Shown: piece by piece, positions 8,489 to 17,317 of the stretch | How positions within the stretch are numbered: position 1 is the first letter of the stretch | How the letters are laid out: each line of letters begins with the position of its first letter | DNA from: F1-60-MAGs104 sp964355975 | Lineage (GTDB): Bacteria; Planctomycetota; Phycisphaerae; Phycisphaerales; SM1A02 | Direction: 5' to 3' | Assembly (NCBI GenBank): GCA_964355975.1 | Contig: CAYHFW010000009.1 | Coordinates: 13,649 to 77,648 of the forward strand | DNA: 64,000 nucleotides | Position numbers and translations under genes: made by a program | The notes under the pieces: generated by a model | Seen by the model: the letters and a program-made list of their open reading frames with translations, nothing else | Told to the model about the DNA's origin: nothing | The model's database searches: none

Positions 8489-9225
8489 AGCGACTCTTTG
8501 ACATCGTTCTTTCAGCGGTCGGTCTCGCGCTGCTTTCGCCGCTCATCCTGCTCTGCATGCTTCTGATCTGGTTGCAGGACTGGCACTCACCGTTCTATGT
8601 CGCTCCACGCGCGGCGCGCGGCGGCGGCACGTTTCGCATGTTCAAGTTTCGGTCGATGGTGATTCGCGCCGATAGCAGCGGGGTGGATTCGACCACTGCC
8701 AACGATCGTCGGATCACTGTGATTGGCAAGTTCATTCGTCGAACCAAGTGCGACGAACTTCCGCAACTTTGGAACGTCTTGAAGGGCGACATGTCGTTTG
8801 TTGGTCCGCGACCGAATGTGACTCGCGAAACAAATCTGTACACAGCGCAAGAGCGACAACTGCTCTCGGTGCGTCCTGGGATCACGGATATCTCATCGAT
8901 TGTGTTCTCTGACGAGGGAGACATCCTTGAAGGAAGCGCCGACCCCGATCTGCGCTACAACCAAGTGATTCGGCCCTGGAAGAGTCGATTGGGATTGCTC
9001 TACGTGAGCCGACACGCGCTCGCGCTCGATGTGCAGCTCATCGCGCTGACATTCGTCAATGCACTGTCGCGCGAGGCTGCACTGGCGCGCATCCAGACGA
9101 TTCTGGTTCGCAGTGGTGCGCCAGAGAGTCTGCGCCAAGTTGCTGCGAGAACGGCTGAGTTGCCTGCTGCGCCGCCGCCAGGCGCAACGCAAATTGTTCA
9201 GAATCGCGAAGGCGTCGCGGTGTAG
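8482..9225 (+). CDS. Initiating sugar-phosphate transferase (PglC/WcaJ type)
   Basis: About 247 residues from a GTG at 8482 that overlaps the preceding stop; an ATG at 8440 adds 14 residues and is possible. One N-terminal hydrophobic helix (RLFDIVLSAVGLALLSPLIL) is followed by the catalytic domain with FKFRSM, the signature DELPQLWNVLKGDMSFVGPRP-type block, and RPGITDISSI. It lacks the multi-helix N-terminal domain of WcaJ and so is the small monotopic PglC-like form. It should transfer a sugar-1-phosphate to undecaprenyl phosphate at the inner membrane to start repeat-unit assembly. The C-terminal 60 residues, Ala/Arg/Pro-rich, are beyond the core family. Confidence 0.88.
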   Translation: MLKRLFDIVLSAVGLALLSPLILLCMLLIWLQDWHSPFYVAPRAARGGGTFRMFKFRSMVIRADSSGVDSTTANDRRITVIGKFIRRTKCDELPQLWNVLKGDMSFVGPRPNVTRETNLYTAQERQLLSVRPGITDISSIVFSDEGDILEGSADPDLRYNQVIRPWKSRLGLLYVSRHALALDVQLIALTFVNALSREAALARIQTILVRSGAPESLRQVAARTAELPAAPPPGATQIVQNREGVAV

Positions 9226-9233
9226 GTGCTTCG

Positions 9234-10106
9234 ATGGGTTCACACTTGACTACCGAAACACTTGAAAGAAATCTCGAATCGCGCCAGGGCTTTTGGAGCC
9301 GTGAGCGACTCGAAGGGCTCGAAGATCGCAAGCGCGAGGAGATCGAGTTTCACAACCTTGATCGAGCTCAAGGGGAGTCGGTCGAGAAAGAGCGAACCGA
9401 ACTCGATATGCATGCGAACCGCAAGTGGTATTCGGTGACCATGCCGAGCCGCCGCTATGTGCAGCAGTGGGTCGACACACATGCCCGCGGAAAAGTCTTT
9501 CTCGACTACGCGTGTGGTCTAGGAGAAGTCGCGATTCAAGCGGCGTCGGCAGGCGCGACCCTCTCGGTGGGCTTGGACATCTCTGACGAGAGCATCGGTC
9601 TTGCGCGCGCCGCTGCAGTGCAGAAGGGCGTTGAAGCGAACTGCAGGTTTGTTCAGGGCGATTGTGAAGCGACTGAGTTTCCGGATTCAAGTTTCGACAC
9701 GATCATCTGTTCGGGAATGTTGCACCACCTTGACCTTGACCGCGCGTATGCCGAACTGCGAAGAATCCTGCGCCCAGGTGGCAGAATCCTCTGTGTCGAG
9801 GCGTTGGCCCACAATCCGCTGATTCAGTTGTACCGCGATCGCACGCCGACCATGCGCACGGCCTGGGAGGCACAGCACATTCTTGGTGTTCCTGACGCGC
9901 TCAGAGCACGGCAGTGGTTTGCCATGGGAGAGATGAAATTCTGGCACTTGTTTGATCTCGGTTCAGTGCCGTTGCGCGCGACGCCATTCGGTGGCGCGGC
10001 GTTGGGCGTCGGCCGCGTGATCGACACAGTTGCGTTGCGTGTTCCCGGGCTGAGGCGGATGGCTTGGCAGTTCACTTTCGAGTTGCTGCATCCATCGCGC
10101 AAGTGA
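9234..10106 (+). CDS. Class I SAM-dependent methyltransferase
   Basis: A 290-residue protein with motif I VFLDYACGLGEVAIQAA, the acidic motif II region LSVGLDISDESI, DSSFDTIICSGMLHHLD and the post-motif RILRPGGRILCVEALAHNP. The N-terminal 75 residues are charged and partly helical. The region after the core (NPLIQLYRDRTPTMRTAW) recurs in the neighbouring minus-strand methyltransferase, so the two are paralogues. Sitting among glycan genes, it probably methylates a sugar or glycan precursor, but the substrate cannot be read. Its last 35 bp overlap tail-to-tail with the next gene. Confidence 0.85.
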   Translation: MGSHLTTETLERNLESRQGFWSRERLEGLEDRKREEIEFHNLDRAQGESVEKERTELDMHANRKWYSVTMPSRRYVQQWVDTHARGKVFLDYACGLGEVAIQAASAGATLSVGLDISDESIGLARAAAVQKGVEANCRFVQGDCEATEFPDSSFDTIICSGMLHHLDLDRAYAELRRILRPGGRILCVEALAHNPLIQLYRDRTPTMRTAWEAQHILGVPDALRARQWFAMGEMKFWHLFDLGSVPLRATPFGGAALGVGRVIDTVALRVPGLRRMAWQFTFELLHPSRK

Positions 10107-10920
10107 GTGTTGGCCTCGGGCTCGTCGCTACGAACACAAACTTGAACGCCATGCGCGAAGACCCCGGCGAGCGATCAAGCGCGTCACTGAGAGTCGCAGC
10201 GGCGCGCGCGCCGACAACACGGGCAAGCGGCTGACAAATCCACGAATGGGCGCCAAATCCACGCAGGTTCCATGATTCAAACTGCGCTCCCAGTCGTTTC
10301 ATTCGTGCGATCGTCGGCATGCGCTCGAGCGTCGAGCGCGTCCGGTCGCCGCGCACTCGCCAGTGCAGCCATCGGTTGAATCGGTAGATCGGATTGTGGT
10401 TGAGAGAGTCGACACAGACGAACGATCCTCCTGGGCGCAAGAGCCGGATGACTTCGCGATCTAACTCTGCAGGGTCGGCGTAACTCAAACTTCCAGCGCT
10501 TGCGATCAAGTCAAAGCTGCCGTCGGCAAATGGCGTCGCCTGCATCGCAGAGACCACAGTCTGCACTTCATAGCCTTTGGATCGCAAGTTGGCATCCAAG
10601 ACCTGAAGCGCAGAAGGCGAGATGTCGCAGCAGAGTGTCTCAACACCGCTTTCACAGAGAACTTCGCTGTGAAGCCCGGTGCCGGCGCCAAGTTCGAGAA
10701 CGCGCATTCCTGGTCGCACGAGCGATTTCAGAACACGTTCATAGTGCGTGTAGGGGGCCCGAATCGGCAATGGAATTGACGACGCACCGGATGTCGAGGG
10801 GGTTGGGTTGTGGTCAGACAGCAGCCGCGCGGCGCGCGCTTCATAGCGGTCGCGCTCAATGTTCTGGTCGCTTTCTTGGGTCAGAGGTCGCACGCGATGG
10901 CAAGGTAGTTTGTGAGCCAA
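10072..10920 (-). CDS. Class I SAM-dependent methyltransferase, reverse-oriented paralogue
   Basis: A 282-residue protein with motif I VLELGAGTGLHSEVL, motif II LCCDISPSALQ, DGSFDLIASAGSLSYAD and RLLRPGGSFVCVDSLNHNP. It shares with the preceding gene the unusual extension NPIYRFNRWL...RTRSTLERMP. It is the only minus-strand gene in an otherwise plus-strand cluster of ten. It overlaps its neighbour's 3' end and stands head-to-head with the glycosyltransferase, with only 58 bp between the starts. An inverted duplication of an ancestral methyltransferase is one explanation. Confidence 0.83.
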   Translation of the reverse strand: MAHKLPCHRVRPLTQESDQNIERDRYEARAARLLSDHNPTPSTSGASSIPLPIRAPYTHYERVLKSLVRPGMRVLELGAGTGLHSEVLCESGVETLCCDISPSALQVLDANLRSKGYEVQTVVSAMQATPFADGSFDLIASAGSLSYADPAELDREVIRLLRPGGSFVCVDSLNHNPIYRFNRWLHWRVRGDRTRSTLERMPTIARMKRLGAQFESWNLRGFGAHSWICQPLARVVGARAAATLSDALDRSPGSSRMAFKFVFVATSPRPTLTCAMDAATRK

Positions 10921-10978
10921 AAATGTGGCATTGGGTGCGCTTGAAATTGATAGAGTCCCGCATGGAATTTGGGCAACA

Positions 10979-12241
10979 ATGAACGAGCAGAGTGTTGGGA
11001 AGAAAGTGATTCATGTCTGGATTGCGCAAACTGGCGAGTCGCTGCCGAGCGATGGTCACGATGAACGCCCCATGCGCGCCTCGAATCTGGCTGCCGCACT
11101 GCTTGCGCGCGGTCATCGAGTCACGATCATCAGTAGCGATTTCTGGCACCAGAAAAAAGTCCATCGCACTGGGCGACTCACCACGATCGACTTTGCGCCG
11201 CGAGGTCAGGTCGTTCTTGTGCCGAGTCCTGGATATCGAGCGCATGTCGGCGTTGCGAGGTTTCGTGATCACTGGTTGCTCGCAAAGGAATTCAAGAAGG
11301 TCGCAGAGTCGATCGATCGACCTGACATCATGGTCGTCGGATTTCCGCCGATCGAATGGGCAGATGAGGCGATCCGGCTTGCGCGCGCGTGGCGCATCCC
11401 AGCGCTGCTCGATGTGAAGGACCAATGGCCTGAGATTTTCTGGGAGCGACTGCCGAGTCCGGCGCGTCCTCTTGGTCGGCTTCTCCTCTCGCCGCTTGTG
11501 CGCAGAGCCGCCCGTGCGTTTCGAGGCGCGACCGGAATCACAACGATGTCGCAGCCATTCTTGCAGTGGGCGCTTGCCAAGGCGGGCCGCGCGCAATGCG
11601 CAAGTGACGCAGTGGTGCCCTTTGGATGCCCGCGTCCGATCGGCGAAACAGCGATCCCCAGAGTTGCTGGATCACCGCCCATCTTTGCTTTTGTGGGCTC
11701 GATCACCACGTCGTTTGACTTCGCGACACTGGTCAATGGATTTCGAAACTCATCCGCACGCGAGCGATCGGGTGCAAGGCTCGTCATTTGCGGAGCGGGT
11801 GATTGTGAAGACGATGTGCGGCGGATGGCGGCGGGCTGTTCGGCGATCGAGTTTCGCGGATGGCTCGGCAGAACAGAGATCGCGGAGGTGCTGCACAGCG
11901 CAACGGTCGGAGTCGCGCCGTATAAATCGCGGCAAGATTTTGAACTCAGTCTTCCGAATAAGATCGTTGAATATGCTTCGTATGGGTTGCCGCTGCTCTG
12001 CCCAGCGATCGGTGAGATGCAATCGTTTGTCAATGCTTCAGGAATCGGATTCACCTACGCGCCAGGGGACGCCACGAGTTGCGCTGGGGCAATCGATCGA
12101 GCGATTGCGGCGTCAGCATCGAATGTTGACAGCGCGCGCAGTTCTGTGAAAGAACGCTTTGAGCGCGAGTTTGAGGCCACCGCCGTGTACATGCGGCTTG
12201 TCGATCACATTGAGCGCGTCGCAGCGGATGCATCCACATGA
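10979..12241 (+). CDS. Glycosyltransferase family 4
   Basis: A 420-residue GT-B enzyme. The N-terminal domain has the acceptor-side ERPMRASNLAAALLARGHRV typical of WbuB-like family 4 enzymes. The C-terminal nucleotide-sugar domain has PPIFAFVGSI, ARLVICGAGD, and the E-x7-E region LPNKIVEYASYGLPLLCP with the retaining-enzyme glutamates. I start at the ATG at 10979; the open frame upstream to 10925 lies in the promoter gap. It probably adds a sugar to the lipid-linked repeat unit on the cytoplasmic face. It overlaps the next gene by ATGA. Confidence 0.85.
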   Translation: MNEQSVGKKVIHVWIAQTGESLPSDGHDERPMRASNLAAALLARGHRVTIISSDFWHQKKVHRTGRLTTIDFAPRGQVVLVPSPGYRAHVGVARFRDHWLLAKEFKKVAESIDRPDIMVVGFPPIEWADEAIRLARAWRIPALLDVKDQWPEIFWERLPSPARPLGRLLLSPLVRRAARAFRGATGITTMSQPFLQWALAKAGRAQCASDAVVPFGCPRPIGETAIPRVAGSPPIFAFVGSITTSFDFATLVNGFRNSSARERSGARLVICGAGDCEDDVRRMAAGCSAIEFRGWLGRTEIAEVLHSATVGVAPYKSRQDFELSLPNKIVEYASYGLPLLCPAIGEMQSFVNASGIGFTYAPGDATSCAGAIDRAIAASASNVDSARSSVKERFEREFEATAVYMRLVDHIERVAADAST

Positions 12242-13662
12242 ACTTCATCACGCGCATATTGCAGGCTCGTCCCTGCGCATCGAAGATCGTGCTGCCGCTC
12301 GGACTGCTCGCGATTGCGTGCAATCCTGGCATTGGCAGTGTGCTCTGCTGGATTCTGCACATCGACGGCGTCGAGTCTCGCAGAATCGCTCAGTTCGTGG
12401 TGCTTCTCGCTGGGCTCGCAGCCGTCTGGCGCACGCGCGCGCACTGGATCAATCCAGAGAGAGCGCCACGGCAGGCATCGATCTTTGCTCTCTCGCTCGC
12501 TGCCTTCAGCGCGTATCTGGCATTCCTTTACTTCCAAAACGGAAGGCCAGAGATAACAGCCGCTTCGATGATGGCAGGCTCGATCGGGTCACTCTTCTTT
12601 GCACAGTCCCTTGTTCTGTTGGTCGAAAAGCCCAAGCAGTGGCTGCTCCTGCACAGGCTTCCACACACCGACGATGGTCACGAGAGTCAAGACGACGGGC
12701 TGCGTCTGTTTTCTATCTATGCCAACCTCATCGGATGGGCGCTCGCAATCATGGTGTGGTACCGAGGGCCAGCGCATACTGATGGATCGATCCATCTCGC
12801 CATGAATGGGATGCCGATCAGGTTGGGGGTGTTGTTTGCTTCGCTGTATCTCGTGTTGATCTGGCGCGCGCGTCCATTACGGATCGTGTGGGCGACTCCG
12901 TGGCTGTACTTGGCGCTGTGCACCACATCGCGCCTCATTGTTGTGTTGTTCGCGCTGGTGATCGCTGGTTCGTTGCTCGATGCGCTTGTGCGCTGGATGC
13001 GCGCGCTGCCCTTCAAGCGCCTCCTCGCAGGGCAACTTATGTTCGTGTGTGTACTGATCACGTTGTTCACGTTGCCAGTGTTCTGGCCAAGTTGCTCGCA
13101 GTACCCGTATCGCAATTCGGCTCAGCCAACCTCTTCAACAGAGTGGTGTGCTCGCTGGGGGCGAATGTTGCGCGTGCTTGCTTTGGGAGCGCAGCCTCAG
13201 ACTGAGAATCCGACTCATTGGGAAACAGCGCTGTTTTCTGGCGGAATTGCCGAGGATCGTTTTAAACTCTCCGAGCGAGGCATCGACGCGGCAGTCGCAA
13301 CGCCGCTCGGCACCTGGCCTGACACCATGCGTGTGTCGACGAGCGTTGAGGTGGCACCAGGGGCAACTCAGGTCACCGAGTACCGCTATCCGCACAATTT
13401 CTTTGTTGAGTATTTCGGCAGTTTCGGTTTTGTCACAGCAGCAATCGTGGCGAGTGGGCTTGCGCTCGTGACCTGTTCTGCTTTCTACGGAATCGCGCGC
13501 TTTGGACGGCCTGCCGATCTGTTCGCTGGCGTTTTGTTCGTTGCAGAACTCATCAGGATTCAAGTGTCGGGCGACATGAACGACGCGGTTGGCTTCTGCG
13601 TCATCTTCATTTTCATTGCCAATCGCAGTCTGTTGAAACCGACGACCTCACCACTGACATGA
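12238..13662 (+). CDS. Polytopic membrane protein, O-antigen ligase-like
   Basis: A 474-residue protein with about ten to twelve hydrophobic segments and a large soluble loop at roughly residues 285-390 containing RYPHNFFVEYFGSFG (positions about 380-395). The PHN(x)F(x)E pattern in a late periplasmic loop is characteristic of the Wzy_C/WaaL O-antigen ligase superfamily. It would polymerise or ligate glycan at the periplasmic face. It is translationally coupled on both sides (ATGA overlaps). Ligase and polymerase cannot be told apart from sequence alone; a second candidate polymerase lies two genes downstream. Confidence 0.72.
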   Translation: MNFITRILQARPCASKIVLPLGLLAIACNPGIGSVLCWILHIDGVESRRIAQFVVLLAGLAAVWRTRAHWINPERAPRQASIFALSLAAFSAYLAFLYFQNGRPEITAASMMAGSIGSLFFAQSLVLLVEKPKQWLLLHRLPHTDDGHESQDDGLRLFSIYANLIGWALAIMVWYRGPAHTDGSIHLAMNGMPIRLGVLFASLYLVLIWRARPLRIVWATPWLYLALCTTSRLIVVLFALVIAGSLLDALVRWMRALPFKRLLAGQLMFVCVLITLFTLPVFWPSCSQYPYRNSAQPTSSTEWCARWGRMLRVLALGAQPQTENPTHWETALFSGGIAEDRFKLSERGIDAAVATPLGTWPDTMRVSTSVEVAPGATQVTEYRYPHNFFVEYFGSFGFVTAAIVASGLALVTCSAFYGIARFGRPADLFAGVLFVAELIRIQVSGDMNDAVGFCVIFIFIANRSLLKPTTSPLT

Positions 13663-14603
13663 CGACGAACTCTGCGAGCACATCGACTCTCGCGAGGTTC
13701 GCGCAAGCCGCCTACGCAGCGGCGGTGCTTTCGGCAGTGATTGGAATCGTTCGTGACTACTCGGTTCTGAACTACTCCGACTCAAGTCGCGAGTTCTTCG
13801 ATCTGTTCTATATCGGTGGGCTCTGTTCGATCCTCGCCATCAATGTCGTCATGCTCGATTCTCGGCCTCCGACGCGACGCCTCGCCGCGTCAGCTGTCTC
13901 GGTGAGCCTTGGGCTCGTGACGCTTGCTTGGTTGTGCTGGCCTGGATCGTTTCATGGTTCGCTCGGCAATCTCGCCGCGCTGTTCATCGTCGTGGTGATG
14001 TGGATCGTCGGAGCGATCGCCTCTCGAGCGCAACTCGCAGCTGGCTTCGCATTCACCGCGCGGTTTCGCGACGGCGTCTGCTCTGGAGCGATCGTGCTGC
14101 TCGTATTCGTTGAAAGTTCGGCGGCGCTCGCACTCGCCGCGGGTGCGTTCGTCAGCACTCTCTGGATGCTCTGGCTCACACGGCAACGACGCGATACCTA
14201 CTTTGCACCGCGCGCGGTCGCACACAAGTGGCACGTTGTGCTCATCAAGATGATCCTGTTGAACATTGGCACCGCCTCGATGCTTCTGTGGGCGCTGCAT
14301 TTCAACGGATCGTCAGAGAACCCTTGGGGATACAGCGCGCCAGCAGTGGTGCGGGTATCGATGTACATCTTTCAGGGGCTCGCGATCGGATGGGTCGTCT
14401 TAGCAGTTCGTATGCCAACGCTGCCGCCAACCATCGTGCGTTGCTCGCTCGCGCTCTCCCTCGGGCTGTTGACTTGCGGAGTGCTGGCTTCGTTGCTGTC
14501 GCTCAGTGTTGGATTTGTCGTGATGCCAGTCGCCGTTGCGCTCGCCCAGTGTTTCGCGATGGTGTACTTGCACCATCAGCCCTCAATCGAGAGTGACCCT
14601 TGA
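13659..14603 (+). CDS. Polytopic membrane protein, possibly a shortened flippase-like protein
   Basis: A 314-residue protein with about nine or ten hydrophobic helices and very little soluble sequence. The first helices (VIGIVRDYSVLNYSDSSREF then FDLFYIGGLCSILAINVVML) loosely recall the opening of MurJ/Wzx flippases, which need an early charged GxxRD pair and twelve to fourteen helices. This protein is only about 60 percent of that length. It lies in the position where Wzy-type clusters carry their flippase, and no other flippase candidate is in the cluster. The assignment is tentative. Confidence 0.5.
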   Translation: MTTNSASTSTLARFAQAAYAAAVLSAVIGIVRDYSVLNYSDSSREFFDLFYIGGLCSILAINVVMLDSRPPTRRLAASAVSVSLGLVTLAWLCWPGSFHGSLGNLAALFIVVVMWIVGAIASRAQLAAGFAFTARFRDGVCSGAIVLLVFVESSAALALAAGAFVSTLWMLWLTRQRRDTYFAPRAVAHKWHVVLIKMILLNIGTASMLLWALHFNGSSENPWGYSAPAVVRVSMYIFQGLAIGWVVLAVRMPTLPPTIVRCSLALSLGLLTCGVLASLLSLSVGFVVMPVAVALAQCFAMVYLHHQPSIESDP

Positions 14604-15961
14604 AGCGCAGTTCGCAGAGGTCGGCACTTTCACTGTTTGAGTGGCTGCCGAGCACGGCGTGGTGTTGTTTCATGGTGCTTCCACTGATTCTTCAAGCGCC
14701 ACCGCTCGATCTCTGGAGCACCCAAGTTCAATTCATCATTGTCTTGAGCTGTGCGGTGGCATTGCTCGCGAGCGACTGGTTCGCATTTCGCACGCCGTTT
14801 GCGCAGACCAATCCGACGAGTCAACCTACGGCCGCTTCTGGGGTGTCGACGCTCTGGGCGTGGACCGCACTCGTGTGCGCGGTGACCGCATTGCACCTGA
14901 TCCTGATGCCAAAGATTCCAGTGCTCATGATGTTGACAGAGCACGACACATCGACCGCAGCCGGACAAATCGCGCAGGCTCGAGCCGATGCGACCAAGTT
15001 GTTGCCGAGTGGGGCGTGGGTCGATTATGTATCCGCATGGATCTTGGTCGTCGTCGGCCCACTCGTTGTGTTCTCTTGGCTTCGTCGAGGGCGTCGCTGG
15101 ATCGCCGCAGTCACATTCGTGTGGATGCTCTGTTACGCAGTTTCGACGTCCGCGAAGTTTCCGTTTGTTCTCGCGAGTATGTGCACCCTCATGGCGCTTT
15201 GCGCTCACTGGTCGAGCGTGCGGCGACTCGTTCAGCGGTTCGTGATAGCGGGGGCTGCACTGACCGCCTTGCTCGTCACCACACTCGTGCTGCTGCATTC
15301 GCCGATGTTCAATCCCATGACCGATGTCCTCAGCGCAAGCAGTGAGATGTCATCGAACGATCTGCGCCATCATCTCACGCATGCAGATCGTCATCGACTC
15401 TGGTCCACGGCCTCTACCAGTGAGCGCCAAGAAGTGTCACCGCTGGTTGGAACGGTTGAAGCGGTTGTCTATCGAGCAGTCCTTTGCCCAGCGGATGTCT
15501 CTATTCGGTGGTACCAGTACTTCACCACGGTTCAGCAGCCGATGGGGATCGCATCTGCCATCTTGCGGCCGCCACCCGAAGAACGACCGAGTCGACTCGT
15601 GGCGCGTTGGGCGTACATCGAACGATTTCCGTCTCGGTATCTGTCATTCGCAAATGCCAACGCATCGTTCGACGCCGACGCATTCAGCCGCGCGGGTGCA
15701 CTCGGTGCCGCACTCGCGATCTGCTTGCTCGTCGCGATGCGATGCTTCTTGACGACGCTTCGGGGCGCCGGCTCTCTCGGCACCGCGATGTACTGCATCG
15801 CGCTTGCCCTGCTGAGTCTGCTTCCATTTCAGGCATCGCTTCAGGCAATCGTGTTCGTGCAAGGACTGTGGATGGCCCTCGCGCTCATGTTGTTCTATCG
15901 CGTGTCGCGCATCGCTCGAGACTCGACCACGGGTTGCGCCGATCGATGCGCCGCGCGCTGA
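14600..15961 (+). CDS. Oligosaccharide repeat-unit polymerase-like membrane protein
   Basis: A 453-residue protein with about ten helices, starting at a non-ATG (TTG) codon overlapping the stop of the previous gene. A long extracytoplasmic loop (roughly 225-345) includes RFPSRYLSFANANASFDADA, similar to the N-[AS]-F-x-D region of O-antigen/EpsG-type polymerases. As last gene of the polysaccharide operon it is the best candidate for Wzy. A hairpin with T tract on the opposite strand follows almost at once and could end transcription from both sides. Sequence conservation in these families is low, so the call rests on topology and context. Confidence 0.6.
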   Translation: MKRSSQRSALSLFEWLPSTAWCCFMVLPLILQAPPLDLWSTQVQFIIVLSCAVALLASDWFAFRTPFAQTNPTSQPTAASGVSTLWAWTALVCAVTALHLILMPKIPVLMMLTEHDTSTAAGQIAQARADATKLLPSGAWVDYVSAWILVVVGPLVVFSWLRRGRRWIAAVTFVWMLCYAVSTSAKFPFVLASMCTLMALCAHWSSVRRLVQRFVIAGAALTALLVTTLVLLHSPMFNPMTDVLSASSEMSSNDLRHHLTHADRHRLWSTASTSERQEVSPLVGTVEAVVYRAVLCPADVSIRWYQYFTTVQQPMGIASAILRPPPEERPSRLVARWAYIERFPSRYLSFANANASFDADAFSRAGALGAALAICLLVAMRCFLTTLRGAGSLGTAMYCIALALLSLLPFQASLQAIVFVQGLWMALALMLFYRVSRIARDSTTGCADRCAAR

Positions 15962-15971
15962 AGCCCCAACG

Positions 15972-16008
15972 AAAAACCTCGGCGCACGGAGATCCGCACG
16001 CCGAGGTT
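15972..16008 (-). terminator. Terminator hairpin of the PepSY gene, possibly bidirectional
   Basis: Ten-base inverted repeat AACCTCGGCG / CGCCGAGGTT (15975-15984, 15999-16008) with an inner CGGA/TCCG pairing. On the minus strand it is followed by a T run (15972-15976). It lies between the converging polymerase and PepSY genes. Confidence 0.85.
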
Positions 16009-16045
16009 GATCATGTCGCAGCTCAGGCTGCGATGTTTCGCGCTC

Positions 16046-17197
16046 TCAGTTCGCCCATCCCGAGAGGATGGCAGGCAGGTCGCCGCCACCGATTGAGCCC
16101 GAGCTGTCGAAGTCATAGTCAGGGTTCGCACTGCCCCACATCGCGAAGAGTTCGACGAGGTCGACACCGTTGATGATGCCGTCGCGGTTGAGGTCGCCCT
16201 GCAGGTAGTTGACTGGCGCGGTCGATGCAAACGTCTGCGTCGTCGCATCGACCCAGAAGTCGATCTCGACGAGCAGCGTGGTGATGAGCTGCACCTTCCA
16301 AGTGAGGTCGCCATTCTCAAGCTTGAGTTCGACTTCGTGAATTCCTGAACCTGGGTGTGCCGCTTCGGCACTCGCAACCGCCGATGACATTCCAACGGTC
16401 ATTCCGCCGAGCAGCGGCAAGATCGCCGCGATGCGAGCCGCTTGGCTTGCACCTGGGCTGTAGGTCTGCGATGAGATGACCACGCCGGCCAGATCGACAT
16501 CAACCTGTTGAAGTTGCGACGCATCGGCGTTGAAGAAAGTCACTTCGACGCGATCGACGTTGCTCGAGTTCGAGCCTGACTCGTCTTCAGCATCGGCCTC
16601 CCATGCTGTCCAACCCTCGCCGACGAACGTCGTCGCCGCGCCGATGGCAGTCTGGAATGCGGCTGCGGGAAGTGTGTCTTCCATGTCGTCGCCATTCTGG
16701 TGGTGTGGGATCACGCCGCCAGTGACTGAATCGACATACACCTTCGAGAGATCGAAGAACTCGACCTGATAGGCGAGAATTCCAGCCTCGATGTCGAGAC
16801 CGATCTTCTGCACGCCCGAGCCAGTGTGAGCGGCAGTGGCGATGTCGAGCGCCGCAGCGAAATCGAGTTGCGCACTTGGAAGCATCGCAAAGATCTGCGT
16901 GAGGTTCGAGACATTCGACTGATCAACGCTGTCGATGTCGATGACGATGAGCGCGCCTGTCTCTGGGTTGAAGCGTGGATTCCAGTTCACAGTCAGCGCG
17001 GGGGTGTACATGTCGCCTTCGTACACGAGCACATTGTTGCGCTCGCGCAGTTCGACTGAGAAGAGGGTCGCGTCAGCAACCGCCGTGCGCGAGAGATCGA
17101 CCGCCGCGGCGAATCCGATGTCTGCCGAGGCAGACATGGTGAAGACGCCGAGTGTCATCGCGGCGATGGTTGAAGTGAGTTTGAAGTGGTTTGTCAT
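16046..17197 (-). CDS. Secreted PepSY-domain protein with dockerin-like tag
   Basis: A 383-residue protein from the ATG at 17197. It has a signal peptide ending at SASA (about residue 20). Two PepSY-like units follow (about 25-140 and 145-310), visible as repeats of AAxHxGSGVQKIGLDIEAGILAYQV-like strands, for example AAHPGSGIHEVELKLENGD, the second ending FWVDATTQTF. PepSY domains occur in M4 protease propeptides and as protease-inhibitory modules. The C-terminus is the two-loop tag DLNRDGIINGVDL and DFDSSGSIGGGDL, the second loop with Ser in place of one liganding residue. It lies just downstream of the subtilisin operon; an inhibitor role toward that protease is possible but not shown. Confidence 0.78.
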   Translation of the reverse strand: MTNHFKLTSTIAAMTLGVFTMSASADIGFAAAVDLSRTAVADATLFSVELRERNNVLVYEGDMYTPALTVNWNPRFNPETGALIVIDIDSVDQSNVSNLTQIFAMLPSAQLDFAAALDIATAAHTGSGVQKIGLDIEAGILAYQVEFFDLSKVYVDSVTGGVIPHHQNGDDMEDTLPAAAFQTAIGAATTFVGEGWTAWEADAEDESGSNSSNVDRVEVTFFNADASQLQQVDVDLAGVVISSQTYSPGASQAARIAAILPLLGGMTVGMSSAVASAEAAHPGSGIHEVELKLENGDLTWKVQLITTLLVEIDFWVDATTQTFASTAPVNYLQGDLNRDGIINGVDLVELFAMWGSANPDYDFDSSGSIGGGDLPAILSGWAN

Positions 17198-17317
17198 GTT
17201 TGAGATTCCAATTGTGTGGTGATGTCGAACGGTCTTACGTCCACAGACAGTGCCCCCCCGAGCCCCACGGATACAAGAATTGTGAGTCAATGCAGCGAGG
17301 AGCGCAGGCGCAGCCTG

